Assembly: GCA_948474755.1 (NCBI GenBank)
Contig: CAOLHI010000078.1
Location: 744,001-808,000 of the forward strand
DNA length: 64,000 nucleotides
DNA from: Ctenosaura bakeri
Lineage: Eukaryota > Chordata > Lepidosauria > Squamata > Iguanidae
Direction: 5' to 3'
Positions 1 to 11,250 of the stretch are shown here, piece by piece. The notes beneath the pieces were generated by a model, which was not told the DNA's origin, searched no databases, and was given only the letters and a program-made list of their open reading frames with translations. The translations under genes and the position numbers were made by a program. Position 1 is the stretch's first letter, and the number at the start of each line of letters is the position of its first letter.

Positions 1-3000
1 TTATATCATTTCAACTGCAGGACAGGGATCTCACAGAACTGAATCTTTCCCCATACCAAAATAAATAAATAAAAGGAAATCCTTCCGCCTAGACAGCTAA
101 GTGCCAAGAAACTTTGCTTACTTCTTCACAGTTTCATTTTCTACTTTACAGGCAGATCTTTAAAAAATTAGTTTTTGATACCACAGTTCCCAAAATCTCC
201 CAGCCAATATAGTCAGTGAGCTTACTGGCTAAGAGTAACATTTCCAAGCTGTGATTGTAGGATGTATGACAAGTGTTGGCACATATTATATGCCAGCACA
301 ATGGCAGTTCTGGCACCTGTTGAAAACCTTTTTGTTTACATTGGCACTTGGCAGCTTTTAACACTAGCCCTTTTGATTTTAGTTTTAGTTTGATTTTAGT
401 TTGGATTAAATCACTGGTGCCAGGGTGTTGGCTTTTAGTACAGCTATATATTGTACCTTGTTTCGTACTGTTCAATTTTTGTTTTCTTGTTCAATTTTTA
501 TTTTCTTAGAGCACATGATAACCTTTCCAAGGTGAGAACAGCAAGTGTGTATGAAAAATGCAAAATAAAGCGACATAAGTACTCTTACTTCACAAAGTTT
601 GTACGCTGGTTGCTCAAGCATTGTACATAGCAACATGATTAACAGCCTCCAAACCCTCCTTTTTCATTTATGCCAATTTTTTTTAACCTTAAGAGACTGT
701 TGGCTGCTAACTCTTCTTAATGGTGAATGGAGATTTGGTTCCAATGAGATGAGAGCAGCACTGTGTTTACTGGAACCTAATGGTGCAGTCTGTTCATCTT
801 CTGGAGGTTGTATTGATAATGAATGATTATTTCAGTGTACTGTGTGACACGTATTCCAATTCTATGTATGTTTACACAAATGTAATTCCCATGGCACTTA
901 ATGGGGTGCACTCCTAGATGTGCCTATAGGTTTGCTACATTCATGCCTAAGCAACACCAGGAAGAATTCAATCCTGACAAGACAATATTTTTCTATCTCC
1001 AGAACAGAATATATTACTTAAATCTTGGTCCTTTGTGGGTTTTGTTTGGTACTGGTGTTATCTACATCTTGAAGCTGAGATCTACACAGTGAAGCACTGC
1101 AATCTTTAGTACAGTCTGGAAATTCAAATGGCCTTCTGCTCCTGGATGACAGACAAAGAACTATTACAGTTGTGCAGAAAGCGTTTACTTCTGTGGAATG
1201 AGTTTGCTACAATTCTTTGCCAGCTGTTCAAGACTGAGAAGGAAACAGACTTACTGAGGTCTAAAGAGACGCAATGCGGGTATAACACACGCAGAGAGAG
1301 CAATGGGAGGGTCCGTGTCAGTACTGCATGCACATAGCAGCACTTCTCCAAGCTTTTCAGACTGAGGGCTCAGTGCTGCAGCACATCATCAGAAGCCTGG
1401 AACAGAACAAAATGGACCTTCACCCCAGTCCATCCCCATGGAAAGTCAGTTGTGTAATCTTGTGTAGGCCAAAGGGCGTGGTTGGTTCAGATGTTAGTGT
1501 CACCAGTAATTCAGCTCTGAGTTTTAGTTTGAACCTTCAGCGTGCAGAACCACATTCCCAAATTTGTTGCAGCACCCACAACAGCTCATGTAAAGTTTAG
1601 ACTAAAATCCAAAGTGGATTAATTACCCTACTGACATGACACCCTATGTCCCTCTGAGGCCATATGCAGCAGGATATGGTGGGCTAAGGTTTAGACACAC
1701 ACCCATCTCAGAGTACAGGAATGGGGAGGCTTAACTCTTCCATGCCTGCATAGGGAGGTCTCATTACATCTCTCCCTCTCTGCTGGTTGGTGCTGGAAAC
1801 AGCTTGCCTCAATGCCAATCTCCTTGGCATGGAAAGGGCAGACAACTTAAATGATGAGAAAGACAGGCAGGGGTAACTCTTTCTCTGGTGACCCCTCTGT
1901 TTAAACTGTGCTCCACGTGTCCTGGAACTGAGCAATGGGGGCTGCAAGGGCAGCTTGGAAGGCCCTGTAGGGCTTGTAGATAGTTTCCATTGGTCACATG
2001 TGGCTCACACATATGCAGATTCTCCTCACATGGTGGACTAGGACAGATATCAGCCATGGGACAAGTATGAGGAATGCTGAGACATCATATCCAGCCCTTT
2101 AAGTTAGATATGCTTGGGCAGCTCTTTTCATGCATGATTGATGAGATGGCCAGAAGGCCCTGGTAAATTTGGGACAAGCAGGTGGGGAAAGCCAAATGTT
2201 GAATAATGTTATATTCTGTCCTTTTCCCTTGTGCAAAGGCAGCATCAGCCGGATAGAGAAGTGACTTTCAAATGGTCTGTTGTCTATGGGCCTCCCAAAG
2301 TAGTGGATGGTGCCATCTTGAACAGTAATGCTGGGCCTTTGTGAGGAGATTATTTCTTGCCTATCAAAGAATAATAGAATCTAGGTTAGCTTCTGACACT
2401 ATGCAGAGTATTTCAGTTGCTAAATGAGCCTCTGACACTGATGGCTGAATTTGGCTCTTTCTCTAAAACAATTCTCTTGTTGTCGTCCACTGTGTATAGC
2501 TAGAAATACAACATAACAATGAATTGTACCAACAATGAATCTCTAGTATGGCTTGTGATGTGAACTCAAAAGATAAGTCGCAGGTGCTTTTTTATTATGG
2601 GAAAAAATTAGGTCTTCTTTCTTTTCTTGCCTCCCTCCTTCTGTCACCTCTGTTTTGTAAACTGTCACTATGACTCAGGACATGAAATAGTCTTGGGGCG
2701 GGGGGAGTCTAATAGGTACTTGGTGAGCTCATAAGTGAGATCAGCAGAAGAAGTTATTTTTCTGAATGTTGCTGGAAGTGAACCATCTTCCCTATTTGTC
2801 TGAGTTGCCCTCTTAGGGAGAATCCTACGAACTCTCTCTGACTGCTGTGTCTAAGAAAAACATGCCTACCAGTCAACAACGAAACCACTAAAAACCCTTC
2901 TGAATTCCCTCATGGTGGTGGTGGAAGGAAATAATGTTGGTTGTGTTGAGATATTTTGCCACCTAAAGCCGAGCATCAGTTAAAGTCCTCTTCCCACCAA

Positions 3001-3633
3001 AAGCAAGATGCAGAGCAGAAATCTCCACAAACACCACTCCCACTCCTGTCAGTAAAAACACAACAATCATAACAATGTAAGTGGTCAACCATTTGACACC
3101 ATTTCAGTGCATACTCTGCTGCCTTAGGCTTGCCTGGTTTTGTTCTCTCTTGGTCACCACATTTGCTCCCAACTCCTTTAAGACAGCATCATTTTGTCTA
3201 AGATCACATAGCCATGGCTTGAGGGTATGAATTTGAAACTAGATCTTCATGGGCCAAATGTAGCCCCTATGAGGTTTTTATTATTTGTTTTGCTAATTGC
3301 CATGAGGTTGGCTTCTACTGATGACAAGCCTATGAATGAGGGACTTCCAGGACAACCTGTCTTCAATGGGCCTGCTCAGATCCTGCAGACTCAGAGCTGT
3401 AGCTTCCTTGATTGAGACTATCCATCTGTTTTCATCTTTTCCTACTGCCTCCCATTTTATCAAGCATTATCATCTTTTTTCATGATATATCATCTCATGA
3501 TAAATTCAAAGTATGATAGTCTCAGTTGGGCCAATTTGGCTTTTAAGGAGAGTCTTGGCTCCATTTGCTCTCACAGCTATTTTTGGCCATTGTGGCCAAA
3601 AATGTGCATACAGAATGCTCCTCCAGCACCGAG
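1..3633. other. upstream intergenic DNA, no gene recognised
   Basis: AT-rich sequence with only short open frames that match nothing I recognise. In mammals SEPTIN7 lies upstream of EEPD1 in the same orientation, so 3'UTR sequence of that gene could lie near the left edge, for example around 480-1100 where AATAAA-type signals occur. That is inference from synteny; I see no coding exon. A short perfect hairpin around 3580-3601 (TTTTGGCCA...TGGCCAAAA) precedes the first transposon-like element. Confidence 0.4.
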
Positions 3634-4034
3634 GCCCTTTCCTCACCTTACGTTATCTCATCATCCTGGAGTTGCGATCCTTGCAGCGCCTTTGCCAGTA
3701 AGGGAGCACGATGGGGAAGCTCCCCTCTGCACTAGACTGGCTCCCTGTGGAAGGGAGCGTGAGGGACATGCCTCTTCTTTCTGCAGCACAGCCAGGCTCT
3801 TTCCTATGCTGCCCTGGGGCAGGAAGCACCTCCTGCCACCAGGGCAGGTAAGCGCAGGACCATCACACATTTGGAGGCCATTGATGGAGAAAATCCATCA
3901 ATGATTTACCCCACTATTGTGCTGGCTGGTGACGGGATAAGGATGGCTCCGCAATGATGTCTTGTGGAAGCATCATCACAGTTCCATTCCTCTCCGCTCC
4001 CAATGCCAGGATGCAAAATCCATGCAGAAAGGGC
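3634..4034 (+). mobile_element. non-autonomous DNA transposon, GCCCTTT-ended family, copy 1
   Basis: The element starts GCCCTTTCCTCACCTTAC and ends GCAGAAAGGGC, so the ends are short inverted repeats. The flanking 5-mers are CCGAG (3629-3633) and CCAAA (4035-4039), a 5-bp target duplication differing by two G/A transitions. The interior is GC-rich and shares blocks (GCACAGCC-AGGC-TT-CC..., GGGGCAGGAA...) with the copies at 4196-4663 and 6826-7222. No transposase reading frame is present. Confidence 0.6.
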
Positions 4035-4195
4035 CCAAATGTCAAATGAGTTCATTTTCTTCCTGTCAGTTTGCTTCACTATCCAGTTTTTACAGCCTTA
4101 AGTAGAATGGCATGGACAATCTTGATTTTACTATTTAATGATGGATCTTTACACTTCAAGATCTTAACTAGTTTCCTTATAGCTGCCTTTCTAAG

Positions 4196-4663
4196 GCCCT
4201 TTTCGCACCTTACCTGGTGCCACTGGTGTCGTGGGGGGATCACGCAAAAAGCCTCGTCTGGGAGGCACTCTCGTCCCCTCTGCTTTCCCTCCACACCAGC
4301 TCTGTGCTGGCCGGAAGGAAGGAGCATGAGCGCTCCACCCCTTCCTTCCTTCCTTCCTTCCTTCCTTCCTTCCTTCCTTCCTTCCCAGTGCAGCCGGATA
4401 CTTTCCCAGGCTGTGCTGGGGCAGGAAATGTGATGGCCGTGCATCCAGAGCCTCCACACGCAAGGTAAGTATGTATGGGGCATGGGAGGGACACACGATC
4501 GTGCATCATTTTCGGCAACAAGCCGAAAATGATATAATGCGCAATCGCCACGTAATGGCCTTGGGAGCATTGCACGATTGCGAGGATGTCATGTGGAACG
4601 GTCCTCACAATCGCGTGATGCTCCTGAGACCATTTTGCAACAGGACTGGCATGTGAAAAGGCC
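4196..4663 (+). mobile_element. non-autonomous DNA transposon, GCCCTTT-ended family, copy 2
   Basis: The left end GCCCTTTTCGCACCTTACC is mirrored by GTGAAAAGGCC at the right end. Flanking 5-mers CTAAG (4191-4195) and CCAAG (4664-4668) agree at 4 of 5 bases. Inside are a (CCTT)n run, a hairpin TTTCGGCAACAAGCCGAAA near 4508-4528, and a longer imperfect inverted repeat with arms 4564-4586 and 4602-4623. The same interior, in the opposite direction, occurs at 6826-7222. No coding capacity. Confidence 0.65.
4340..4386. repeat. (CCTT)n microsatellite
   Basis: About twelve uninterrupted CTTC/CCTT units inside the transposon-like element. It generates spurious GRKE-repeat open frames on the other strand. 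Confidence 0.95.
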
Positions 4664-5087
4664 CCAAGTTACTAGCTGATAATGTGACTATACTGTCTAC
4701 CATCCCCTGACAGTACTGTCCTACAAACCCAGTTGCCTACCCAGATGCAAGAGGAATGTGTAACAGAGTGGCCTCTGAGGTGAAGATTATTTGGGGGTTG
4801 GGAATAGGAAGTGGAAGTGAATCTTCACCCTCCTCCCTGAATTCATTCACAAAGTTGCTCTTCAAGCAACCCAGTGGCCTCTTCTCCTTGTTCCTCTTCT
4901 GTTTGATGAAAGTAGCTCAACTGGCAGCTGATTGATGAGACTGTAGGACTGACACATATCCATCCTGTTGGGTTATGGGCCTCACAATGCCAACTCCTCA
5001 CATCCAATTACCTATTTTTATTTTTTAAAATCCAAGTAGGGGACCCAGTTTGCAGTTCTCAGGGGAGAGATTCCCATCAAATGTAAA

Positions 5088-5156
5088 ACAAGCAAGACCA
5101 AAAAAAACAAAACAAAACAAAAAAAAGAAAGAAAACAAGCAAGACTAAAAAAAAAA
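5088..5156. repeat. A-rich low-complexity tract with short direct repeat
   Basis: Runs of CAAAA and poly-A. The word ACAAGCAAGAC occurs on both sides (about 5088 and 5136), which could be a retroposon tail or slippage. No element body is recognisable. Confidence 0.5.
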
Positions 5157-6029
5157 AGCCACGTATTTTCTGATGTAACATCACTTTATTCTAATAGTCC
5201 AACAGATATGGGTAGCTGTGCTTAGGTCACAGTTTTGAACAGTAAATCATTATTATATGGGTTTTGAGATCTAAGGGTTGCCTTTACAATCTCCACTAAA
5301 ATTTTGCCACATTACTGAAAAACATGTTAATTTCTGCTTTCAACTGCTGGAACCACACAGAACACAAACCACCGTCCAGTGATTAAAAGCAATTCCTGTC
5401 GGCAAAGAATATTACATGCAATTAGTATGACTTCAGAATCATATTAATTAATTAGCTTGTACCCACTCAGAAATGTGAAAATACAGTGCATTATAACATA
5501 AATTATAACACTTAACATTTACCATACTCATTTCCCACTCACTGATTCTTTCCTCCTATTCTGCAATTTCTGTCAGAGCAACAAGTAGGGTGGTTCCCCC
5601 TCCCTTTTTTTTTATGTGTGTTTTGGCAAGGGATCTGGAAGGGATGTGAATAATTAAATTATACTGTTCAATTTGGGCTTCCCCCCAAATAAAAGTCATT
5701 ATTCAAGGCCAACCAATGATGGTAACAAACACGGAACCTCACTTCCTGGAATTTCTTTGAAAAGATACAAAGTGGCAGGTAATATTGGCTGGCTGCAGCC
5801 TTGCTGGGTTTTTTCTTCTTCTTCAATGTGACATGCTATTCACCAATAGGCTTACATCCTCAAACTACATCAGATATTAATCTGCAACCATGTAATAGTA
5901 ACAGATATCACATCTTTTGCATCTTACTCTTTGTCCGAGACACCCAGGGAATCAGGCATGAAGTTATCCTATTTTATCCTTAAAACAAACTCTTAGTCAA
6001 AGCCACGCTCAGTAAACTGCACAGCTGAG

Positions 6030-6275
6030 TTATTGTTGTTATTGTTGTTGTGTGCCTTCAAATCATTTCCTTCTTATGGTGACCCTATGGAGAACTTATC
6101 ACAGCAAAATATTTTTGCAAGATTTATTCAAAGGGAGTTTGTCATTGCTTTCCTCCAAGGCTGAGAGTGTGTGATTTGTCCAAGGTCACCCAGTGGGTTT
6201 CCATGGCCAAGTGAGAATTTGAACCCAGATCTTCAGAGTTTTAGTTCAACACTCAAACCTGTACACCACACTGGG
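6030..6275 (-). mobile_element. Sauria SINE (tRNA-derived, Bov-B-type tail)
   Basis: Read on the minus strand this has the layout of Sauria SINEs: a tRNA-like head (here at the right, ending CACCACACTGG), the conserved core CAAGGTCACCCAGTGGGTTT, the CAAGATTTATTCA block, and a 3' tail of TGAAGGCACACAACAACAATAA type, here TTATTGTTGTTATTGTTGTTGTGTGCC. It is full length but diverged. Such SINEs are widespread in squamates and use Bov-B LINE machinery. Confidence 0.85.
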
Positions 6276-6347
6276 GCCATTTCCACACTACACTGTTATA
6301 GTGCTATGATTCCACTTTCAACATCCTATGGAATCCTGGCTCTCTTT
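6276..6347 (+). mobile_element. half copy of the GCCATTTCC foldback MITE
   Basis: This starts GCCATTTCCACACTACACTG directly after the SINE head and runs through the left arm (ATTCCACTTTCAACATCC, GGAATCCTGG), then stops. The right arm is missing, so no target duplication can be read. Confidence 0.75.
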
Positions 6348-6825
6348 CAATCCAGAGATGAAGGGGACTGTAACCAAGGTGACTTGATACATTCTTCTGC
6401 CTTGAGGCAAAGAAAGATACAGTGTTCTCTCACCTTCTTATACACACAGAAGCAGACTGGACTGATACTTGAATGTGAATTCTACACCAGTGTTTAGACC
6501 ATATCCTCCACTGAATATGAGGCAACAGGCTAATATAAGGGGTGCAGGGCAGGACACGTGGCACACAGAACTCCAGTATCTTGTCACTGATTTATACTTC
6601 CAGCATCTGTTGCTTGAGGGGGTTACTTTCTTCTAGTTAATGGTAGGCCATGCTTTTAGAGCACTGAGGCTGATATATAAACACTCTCCTTGTATCTCGT
6701 ACCTCTTTATCTTTGGTTTCTGCCGCTTTCCAGCTCCATAAGTCAATAGCTTGTGCTCGCAAAGGTACTCTGCTGAATGGATATTGTCTGGCCCTACTGA
6801 ACGGATATTGTTTAGCCATGCTAAA

Positions 6826-7222
6826 GAGCCCCTCGAGCATTGCGCAATTGTGAGGAGTGATCTGCATGATGCACTCACAATTGCGCAATGCTCCAGGTAG
6901 GGCAGGCACCACTCACACACTTTTACATTTTTGGTTTTCAGCCGAAAATGGTGCTCGACCGTGCATTGCTCCAGGGTCCCATGTGCACTTGCTGTGCGTG
7001 CAGAGCCTCCAGAGCTGTGGCGGATGCGCTTCCTGCTCCAGCACAGCCTGGGAAACTCCCAGGCTGCGCTGCAGAAGGAAGAGGCGGGGCTCTTGCGCTA
7101 CCTGCTCGGGAGTGGGCACCTTGTGCATTGCTGAAGCAGCAAGGATGTGAGAGCCTCTCGCTGGAGGCTGCCTGCGCGATCCCTGCACCCCAGCGCTGAA
7201 AAAAGGTAAGATGCGGAAAGGA
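6826..7222 (-). mobile_element. non-autonomous DNA transposon, GCCCTTT-ended family, copy 3 (inverted)
   Basis: The interior is homologous to the reverse complement of 4196-4663: GCAGAGCCTCC, CTCCAGCACAGCCTGGGAAA and CAGGCTGCGCTGCAG all find counterparts there. The end near 7205-7222 (GGTAAGATGCGGAAAGGA) is the complement of the family's TTTCGCACCTTACC end. The left edge is uncertain. It holds a perfect 20-bp inverted repeat (arms 6835-6854 and 6874-6893). Confidence 0.5.
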
Positions 7223-8161
7223 AACTCCTGCCAAGCTCCAGAACGAATTTGCTTTTTTAAAAAAATAATAATGAGGGGATCAACAAAGGGATAAGTGCAC
7301 ACGCAAAATTGCAAAATAAAAATGCCAAAGAGTTTGGTGAGGCGGAGAGGCAAGTCAGGCTCAGACAATATTTGATTTCCTAGGTCTGTCCTTTGAACTG
7401 GAAAGTCAGGATTAAGCTGTGCTCAACCAATGCCCAAAACATCTGCTGTGAGTTTGGTCTTCTATTACACATCTGTCATGAAGTCCAGTTTTACCCACTA
7501 CACAATAGCTAGGTAATATGTGACCCCTGGGACAGTCTGTGTCCCTCTGTGGGTGTGAGGGGCTGCTAGTCCTGTTCACCAAATATTGCTGCCAAAAGTT
7601 GGTAGTAAATGGGGGGGCACTCTTTAGCATTTTCTGCTTGATTTAAAGGAGTTTCCTTGATTTGTTGAACGCATGTTTGCTTGTATAGTTTGCAGTAGAT
7701 TTCACAGGGTGAGAAATCGGCCCCTGGACCCAATGACGTTTCCCATCCCTGCCCTACACAATTCACTTCAGTGATTCCTTTCCATTCCTTATAGCTAGTG
7801 ACTCTGAGAGTAAGATTTTTAGCCATTTTGGTGGAAATGTGCATGTTTTTCTGTTTTAAAATTTGACAGTAGCTAAGCCCACATGACGCATTTCGTAAAT
7901 ATATAATAGCTTTACTGTGTGGATGTTCAGTTACTTCAAAGGCATGGAGATACGCTTGCACTGGTTACTACTTTGCCTCCAGTTTATACCTGCTCAGCAA
8001 TAACTAGTTTGCAAAGATCGTTCAGTAGCACTGCTCAGTCAAAATCCAATTTAATTTAGCCCTGAGAAAACCAACAGCAGCCCAGGTGGATAATTTGAGG
8101 ATAGAAACCATCCTCTCAAGTTCTTCTGCTCCATAGTCTCTTATAACTGTAGCAAACAGAG

Positions 8162-8339
8162 GCCATTTCCGCACTAGCCTGTTATAGCGCGATGATTCCA
8201 CTTTCAACATCCTCCGGAATCCTGGGGTTTGCAGTTTCGGGAGGGGCCAGCTGGCCCCTCCCGAAACTGCAAACCCCAGGATTTCGGAGGATGTTGAAAG
8301 TGGAATCATTGCGCTATAACAGGCTAGTGCGGAAATGGT
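8162..8339. mobile_element. foldback MITE, GCCATTTCC family, full copy
   Basis: Almost the whole element is one palindrome. It begins GCCATTTCCGCACTAGCCTG and ends with the complement, centred at about 8250 on GGCCAGCTGGCC. A perfect 5-bp target duplication CAGAG flanks it (8157-8161 and 8340-8344). At 178 bp with no open frame it must have moved with a transposase supplied elsewhere. I cannot assign the superfamily from a 5-bp duplication and these termini alone. Confidence 0.9.
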
Positions 8340-8516
8340 CAGAGTCAGCGATTTTCACCGCCTGATGCAAAGGAGAAGGTGGGAGCCAACCAGAAAGCCA
8401 GTTAAATACTGGTATAGAAGTAGCATCCTCCCTTCAGCCTGGGGGAGAAGGCCATTTTAAGAAAACTGAGGCAGGCCGTAGATTGCTCTAGCCTTCAATA
8501 CAGAGGGAAACAGGCT

Positions 8517-8647
8517 GCATTTCCGCACTAGCCTGTTATAGCGCGATGATTCCGCTTTCAACATCCTCTGGAATCCTGGGGTTTGCCGTTTGGAGAGGGG
8601 CCGGCGGGATGGAATAATAGCGCTAGAACAGGCTGGTGCGAAACGGC
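8517..8647. mobile_element. foldback MITE, GCCATTTCC family, internally deleted
   Basis: The left arm is nearly intact from GCATTTCCGCAC through GGAATCCTGGGGTTTGC. The right arm is shortened to GGAATAATAGCGCTAGAACAGG and ends GCGAAACGGC. No clear target duplication. Confidence 0.8.
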
Positions 8648-8676
8648 CCGGATTGGGCGCCTGTGAGAGGACCCCG

Positions 8677-8840
8677 GCCATTTCCGCACTAGCCTGTTAT
8701 AGCGCGATGATTCCACTTTCAACATCCTCTGGCATCCTGGGGTTTGCAGTTTCGGGAGGGGCCGAAACTGCAAACCCCAGGATGCCAGAGGATGTTGAAA
8801 GTGGAATCATCGCGCTATAACAGGCTAGTGCGGAAATGGC
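8677..8840. mobile_element. foldback MITE, GCCATTTCC family, full copy at EEPD1 promoter edge
   Basis: A near-perfect palindrome of 164 bp with the same arms as 8162-8339. The 5-bp target duplication CCCCG is perfect (8672-8676 and 8841-8845). Its right end is the left border of the CpG island, so the insertion went into GC-rich promoter-flanking DNA. Confidence 0.92.
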
Positions 8841-9928
8841 CCCCGCTGGCCCTTTCCACGCGCTCCGCCAGAGGGGCCCCGCGGGGCGCGCCCACGGCTC
8901 GCCCTCCCAGCCGCCGCCAGAGCCGCGCGCAGGCCCCGCCCCGCCGCCCAGAAGGGGCGGGCCGGCGGTTCTCTGCGGCCGCCTCCCCCGCCGCGCGCTC
9001 CAGCCTCCGGCGCATAGCGAGTCCGGCACGCCGGCGAGAGGAGGGGAGCCGCGCCGTGCTCCTGCTTTGCTCGCCCCGCAGCCGCTCTCGCTCCTCCGGC
9101 GGACCGAGGACGGCTTGGAACTCCGGCGGGGCGCCGCGGAGCTATTCCCCGGCCAGAGGTTGGAGGGAGGCTCGGGGAGGAGGAGGAGGTGGACGGCGAC
9201 GGCGAGCGTTGTTTTGGTTCCTTCCTCCTTTCCTCCCCCGTCGCCTGGGCTTCGGAGGCGCGACGGGGTCGGGGAAGCGCCTGGCGGAGGAAGGAAGGCG
9301 GGCGGGCGGGCGGGCGGGCGAGACAGAGTCCCGTGTGAAGGGGGCGCGCGCGGGAGAGGAGCCGCGGAACCCTCCCGAGGCTCGGATGCCGCCCCAGCGG
9401 GATGCTCCGGGGAGGACAGCCTTTTTTGCCCGCTGAGGGGTGTCGCTCCCGTTGCACCGCAGGCGCTTGCTAGGGTCCGGTCCCGTTGTCCCTCCAGCCG
9501 TGGGACGCCCTGACAGAAAGGAGGGGGGCGAGAGAGGTCTCCTCACGGGGGAAGAGCGAGAGGAAGGGGCGCCCCGTGGACTCTCAGGTTCTGCGGCTGC
9601 CCTGCCTGCCTCGCTCCCTGCGTGTGTGTAGAATATTTTTAACTGTCTCCTCCTTGGCTTGGCTGAGGGGCCGGGTAGGAGTCCCGCGGCTGCCCGGTGT
9701 GCCTTGGAAGCCCGGTGTTTACAGCCCCTCCCTCCCTCCCGTGATGAGAGATTGGCTGCCGGGTTTCTCAATGAGACGCTCCCCGCTTTGCTTGTCTCCT
9801 GAAGTTGCCCGTCTCGTTGCCATTTCGACTTGAGGAGCTGGGGCAACCCGGCGTGGCGCCGCTGCTGCGAGGTGACACAGTCCCCGCAGAGCTCGGCAAA
9901 AGGCACCTGAGCGGGGGCGCAGAGCAAC
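8841..9928 (+). promoter_or_regulatory. EEPD1: CpG-island promoter and 5' leader of EEPD1
   Basis: This is the only long, strongly CpG-rich unique stretch in the window. It has GC boxes (CCCCGCC near 8934, GGGGCGGG at 8954-8961), a short GGGC repeat at 9299-9320 and no convincing TATA box, as expected of a housekeeping-type promoter. It runs directly into the EEPD1 start codon. The transcription start cannot be placed by eye. An upstream non-coding exon joined by splicing to the coding exon is possible. Open frames through this stretch on both strands reflect high GC, not genes. Confidence 0.8.
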
Positions 9929-10779
9929 ATGGGGGGCAACCTCGGCTGTCACCGCTCCATCCCCCGAGACCCTTCCGACCTGTGCCACAGCCGCAAGTTT
10001 AGCGCGGCCTGCAACTTCAGCCACATCCTGGTCAACCAGGAGAGGCTGAACATCAACACGGCCACCGAGGAGGAGCTCATGACTCTGCCGGGGGTCACCA
10101 GGATGGTGGCCCAGAACATCGTGGAGTATCGGGAGTACATCGGGGGCTTCAAGAAAGTGGAGGACTTGGCCTTGGTGAGTGGGGTGGGAGCGGCCAAGCT
10201 GGAGCAGGTGAAGTTCGAGATCTGCGTGAGCAGCAAAGGCAGCTCGGCCCAGCACTCGCCCAGCTCCTTGAGGAAAGACCAGAATCTCGACCACCTTTCG
10301 GCCGCAAAGATCAACATCAACACGGCCACACCTGCTCAGCTCATGAGCATCCGTGGCATCACTGAGAAGATAGCGAATGGCATCGTGGAGTACCGCAAAG
10401 AGCATGGCCCTTTCAAAAGCATTGAAGACCTGGTCAAAATGGACTGTATCAACTCTTCCTTTTTGGACAGAATCCGACACCAGATATTTGCAGAGCGGTC
10501 CAGGCCACCTTCAACAAATACCAATGGTGGCCTCAATTTCATCGTCAAGCCTCACCCAAGCCCCACTTCTCTAAGCCTGCAGAGTGAGGATTTGGATTTT
10601 CCGCCGGGAGGACCGACTCAGATCATCTCCACGCGGCCCACAGTGGAAATGTTTGCAGGACTGAGGGACGGGAAGCCTGTAGTGAGAGTGGCTACTTGGA
10701 ATCTGCAAAACTGCTCTGTTGAGAAAGCTAATAATCCTGGTGTGCGGGAAGTTGTGTGCATGACCCTTCTGGAGAACAG
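9929..10779 (+). CDS. EEPD1: EEPD1, first coding exon (partial gene)
   Basis: This encodes residues 1-283 plus two bases of the next codon of endonuclease/exonuclease/phosphatase family domain-containing protein 1. EEPD1 is a 5' endonuclease reported to act at stalled replication forks and also to sit at the plasma membrane. The start MGGNLGCHRS has a Gly2 for N-myristoylation and a nearby Cys7. Two ComEA-like helix-hairpin-helix units follow, beginning LNINTATEEELMTLPGV (about 40-95) and ININTATPAQLMSIRGI (about 128-183), then a Ser/Pro-rich linker. The EEP nuclease fold opens at RVATWNLQN (about 253). The exon ends CTGGAGAACAG followed by donor GTATGG at 10780, a phase-2 junction. No stops or frameshifts. 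The rest of the nuclease domain lies in exons beyond the window. Confidence 0.97.
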
Positions 10780-11140
10780 GTATGGGGTTCTTTGCAAATG
10801 TGTTGGACAGTCATTCAGTATTTGTCTTTTCCCTGTTGTTCCCCAACCCACCACATCATTGTTGCTTGCTTCACTTCCTGCATATACATTCTGATTAGTA
10901 AGTTAACACCTGACAGTTAATTGATATCTGCTTGTAATCACTGCTGCCCATTGCTTTGTGATGACTTAAATCACACTCAGCCTTTGAGTGTGACAAACAA
11001 GGATAAACCTTAGGATAAAGTCACCAGAAGTCAATGTCAACGTGAAGGCCTTAACAACAAGAAAAGGATTTAAGCAAACAAAATATGTCTGAATAAATTA
11101 ATTGTGCCCTTTGATCTATAAGAACACGCGTCTGGAATGG

Positions 11141-11250
11141 GGCATGTGTGGCTGTCCAGATGTTGGACTTCAGCTCCCAACCCTCACCACTGGCAGTGCT
11201 GGTTAAGGCTTTTGGAAGCTGCAGTCCAACAGCATCTGAGGACAACACAC
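11141..11250. repeat. snap-back MITE fragment, CCAGATGTTGGACT type
   Basis: CCAGATGTTGGACTTCAGCTCCCA at the left is mirrored by CTGCAGTCCAACAGCATCTG at the right. This inverted unit is scattered through the window (also near 14280-14360, 30545-30655, 48440-48480, 49125-49215, 50555-50650 and 60840-60930), all diverged. Confidence 0.65.

Noticed and set aside
1..1100. 3'UTR of SEPTIN7
   Set aside because: Only supported by mammalian synteny; no coding exon or firm signal in the sequence.
4079..4608. Overlapping frames encoding GRKE repeats
   Set aside because: Direct translation of the (CCTT)n microsatellite.
6200..6275. tRNA genes at Sauria and other SINE heads
   Set aside because: Only the A/B-box-like parts remain and they continue into SINE bodies; no cloverleaf.
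8744..9939. Long open frames on both strands through the CpG island (e.g. 8744-9436, 9142-9939)
   Set aside because: Arg/Pro/Gly-rich products caused by high GC with few stop codons; overlapping in many frames and covering MITE and leader sequence.
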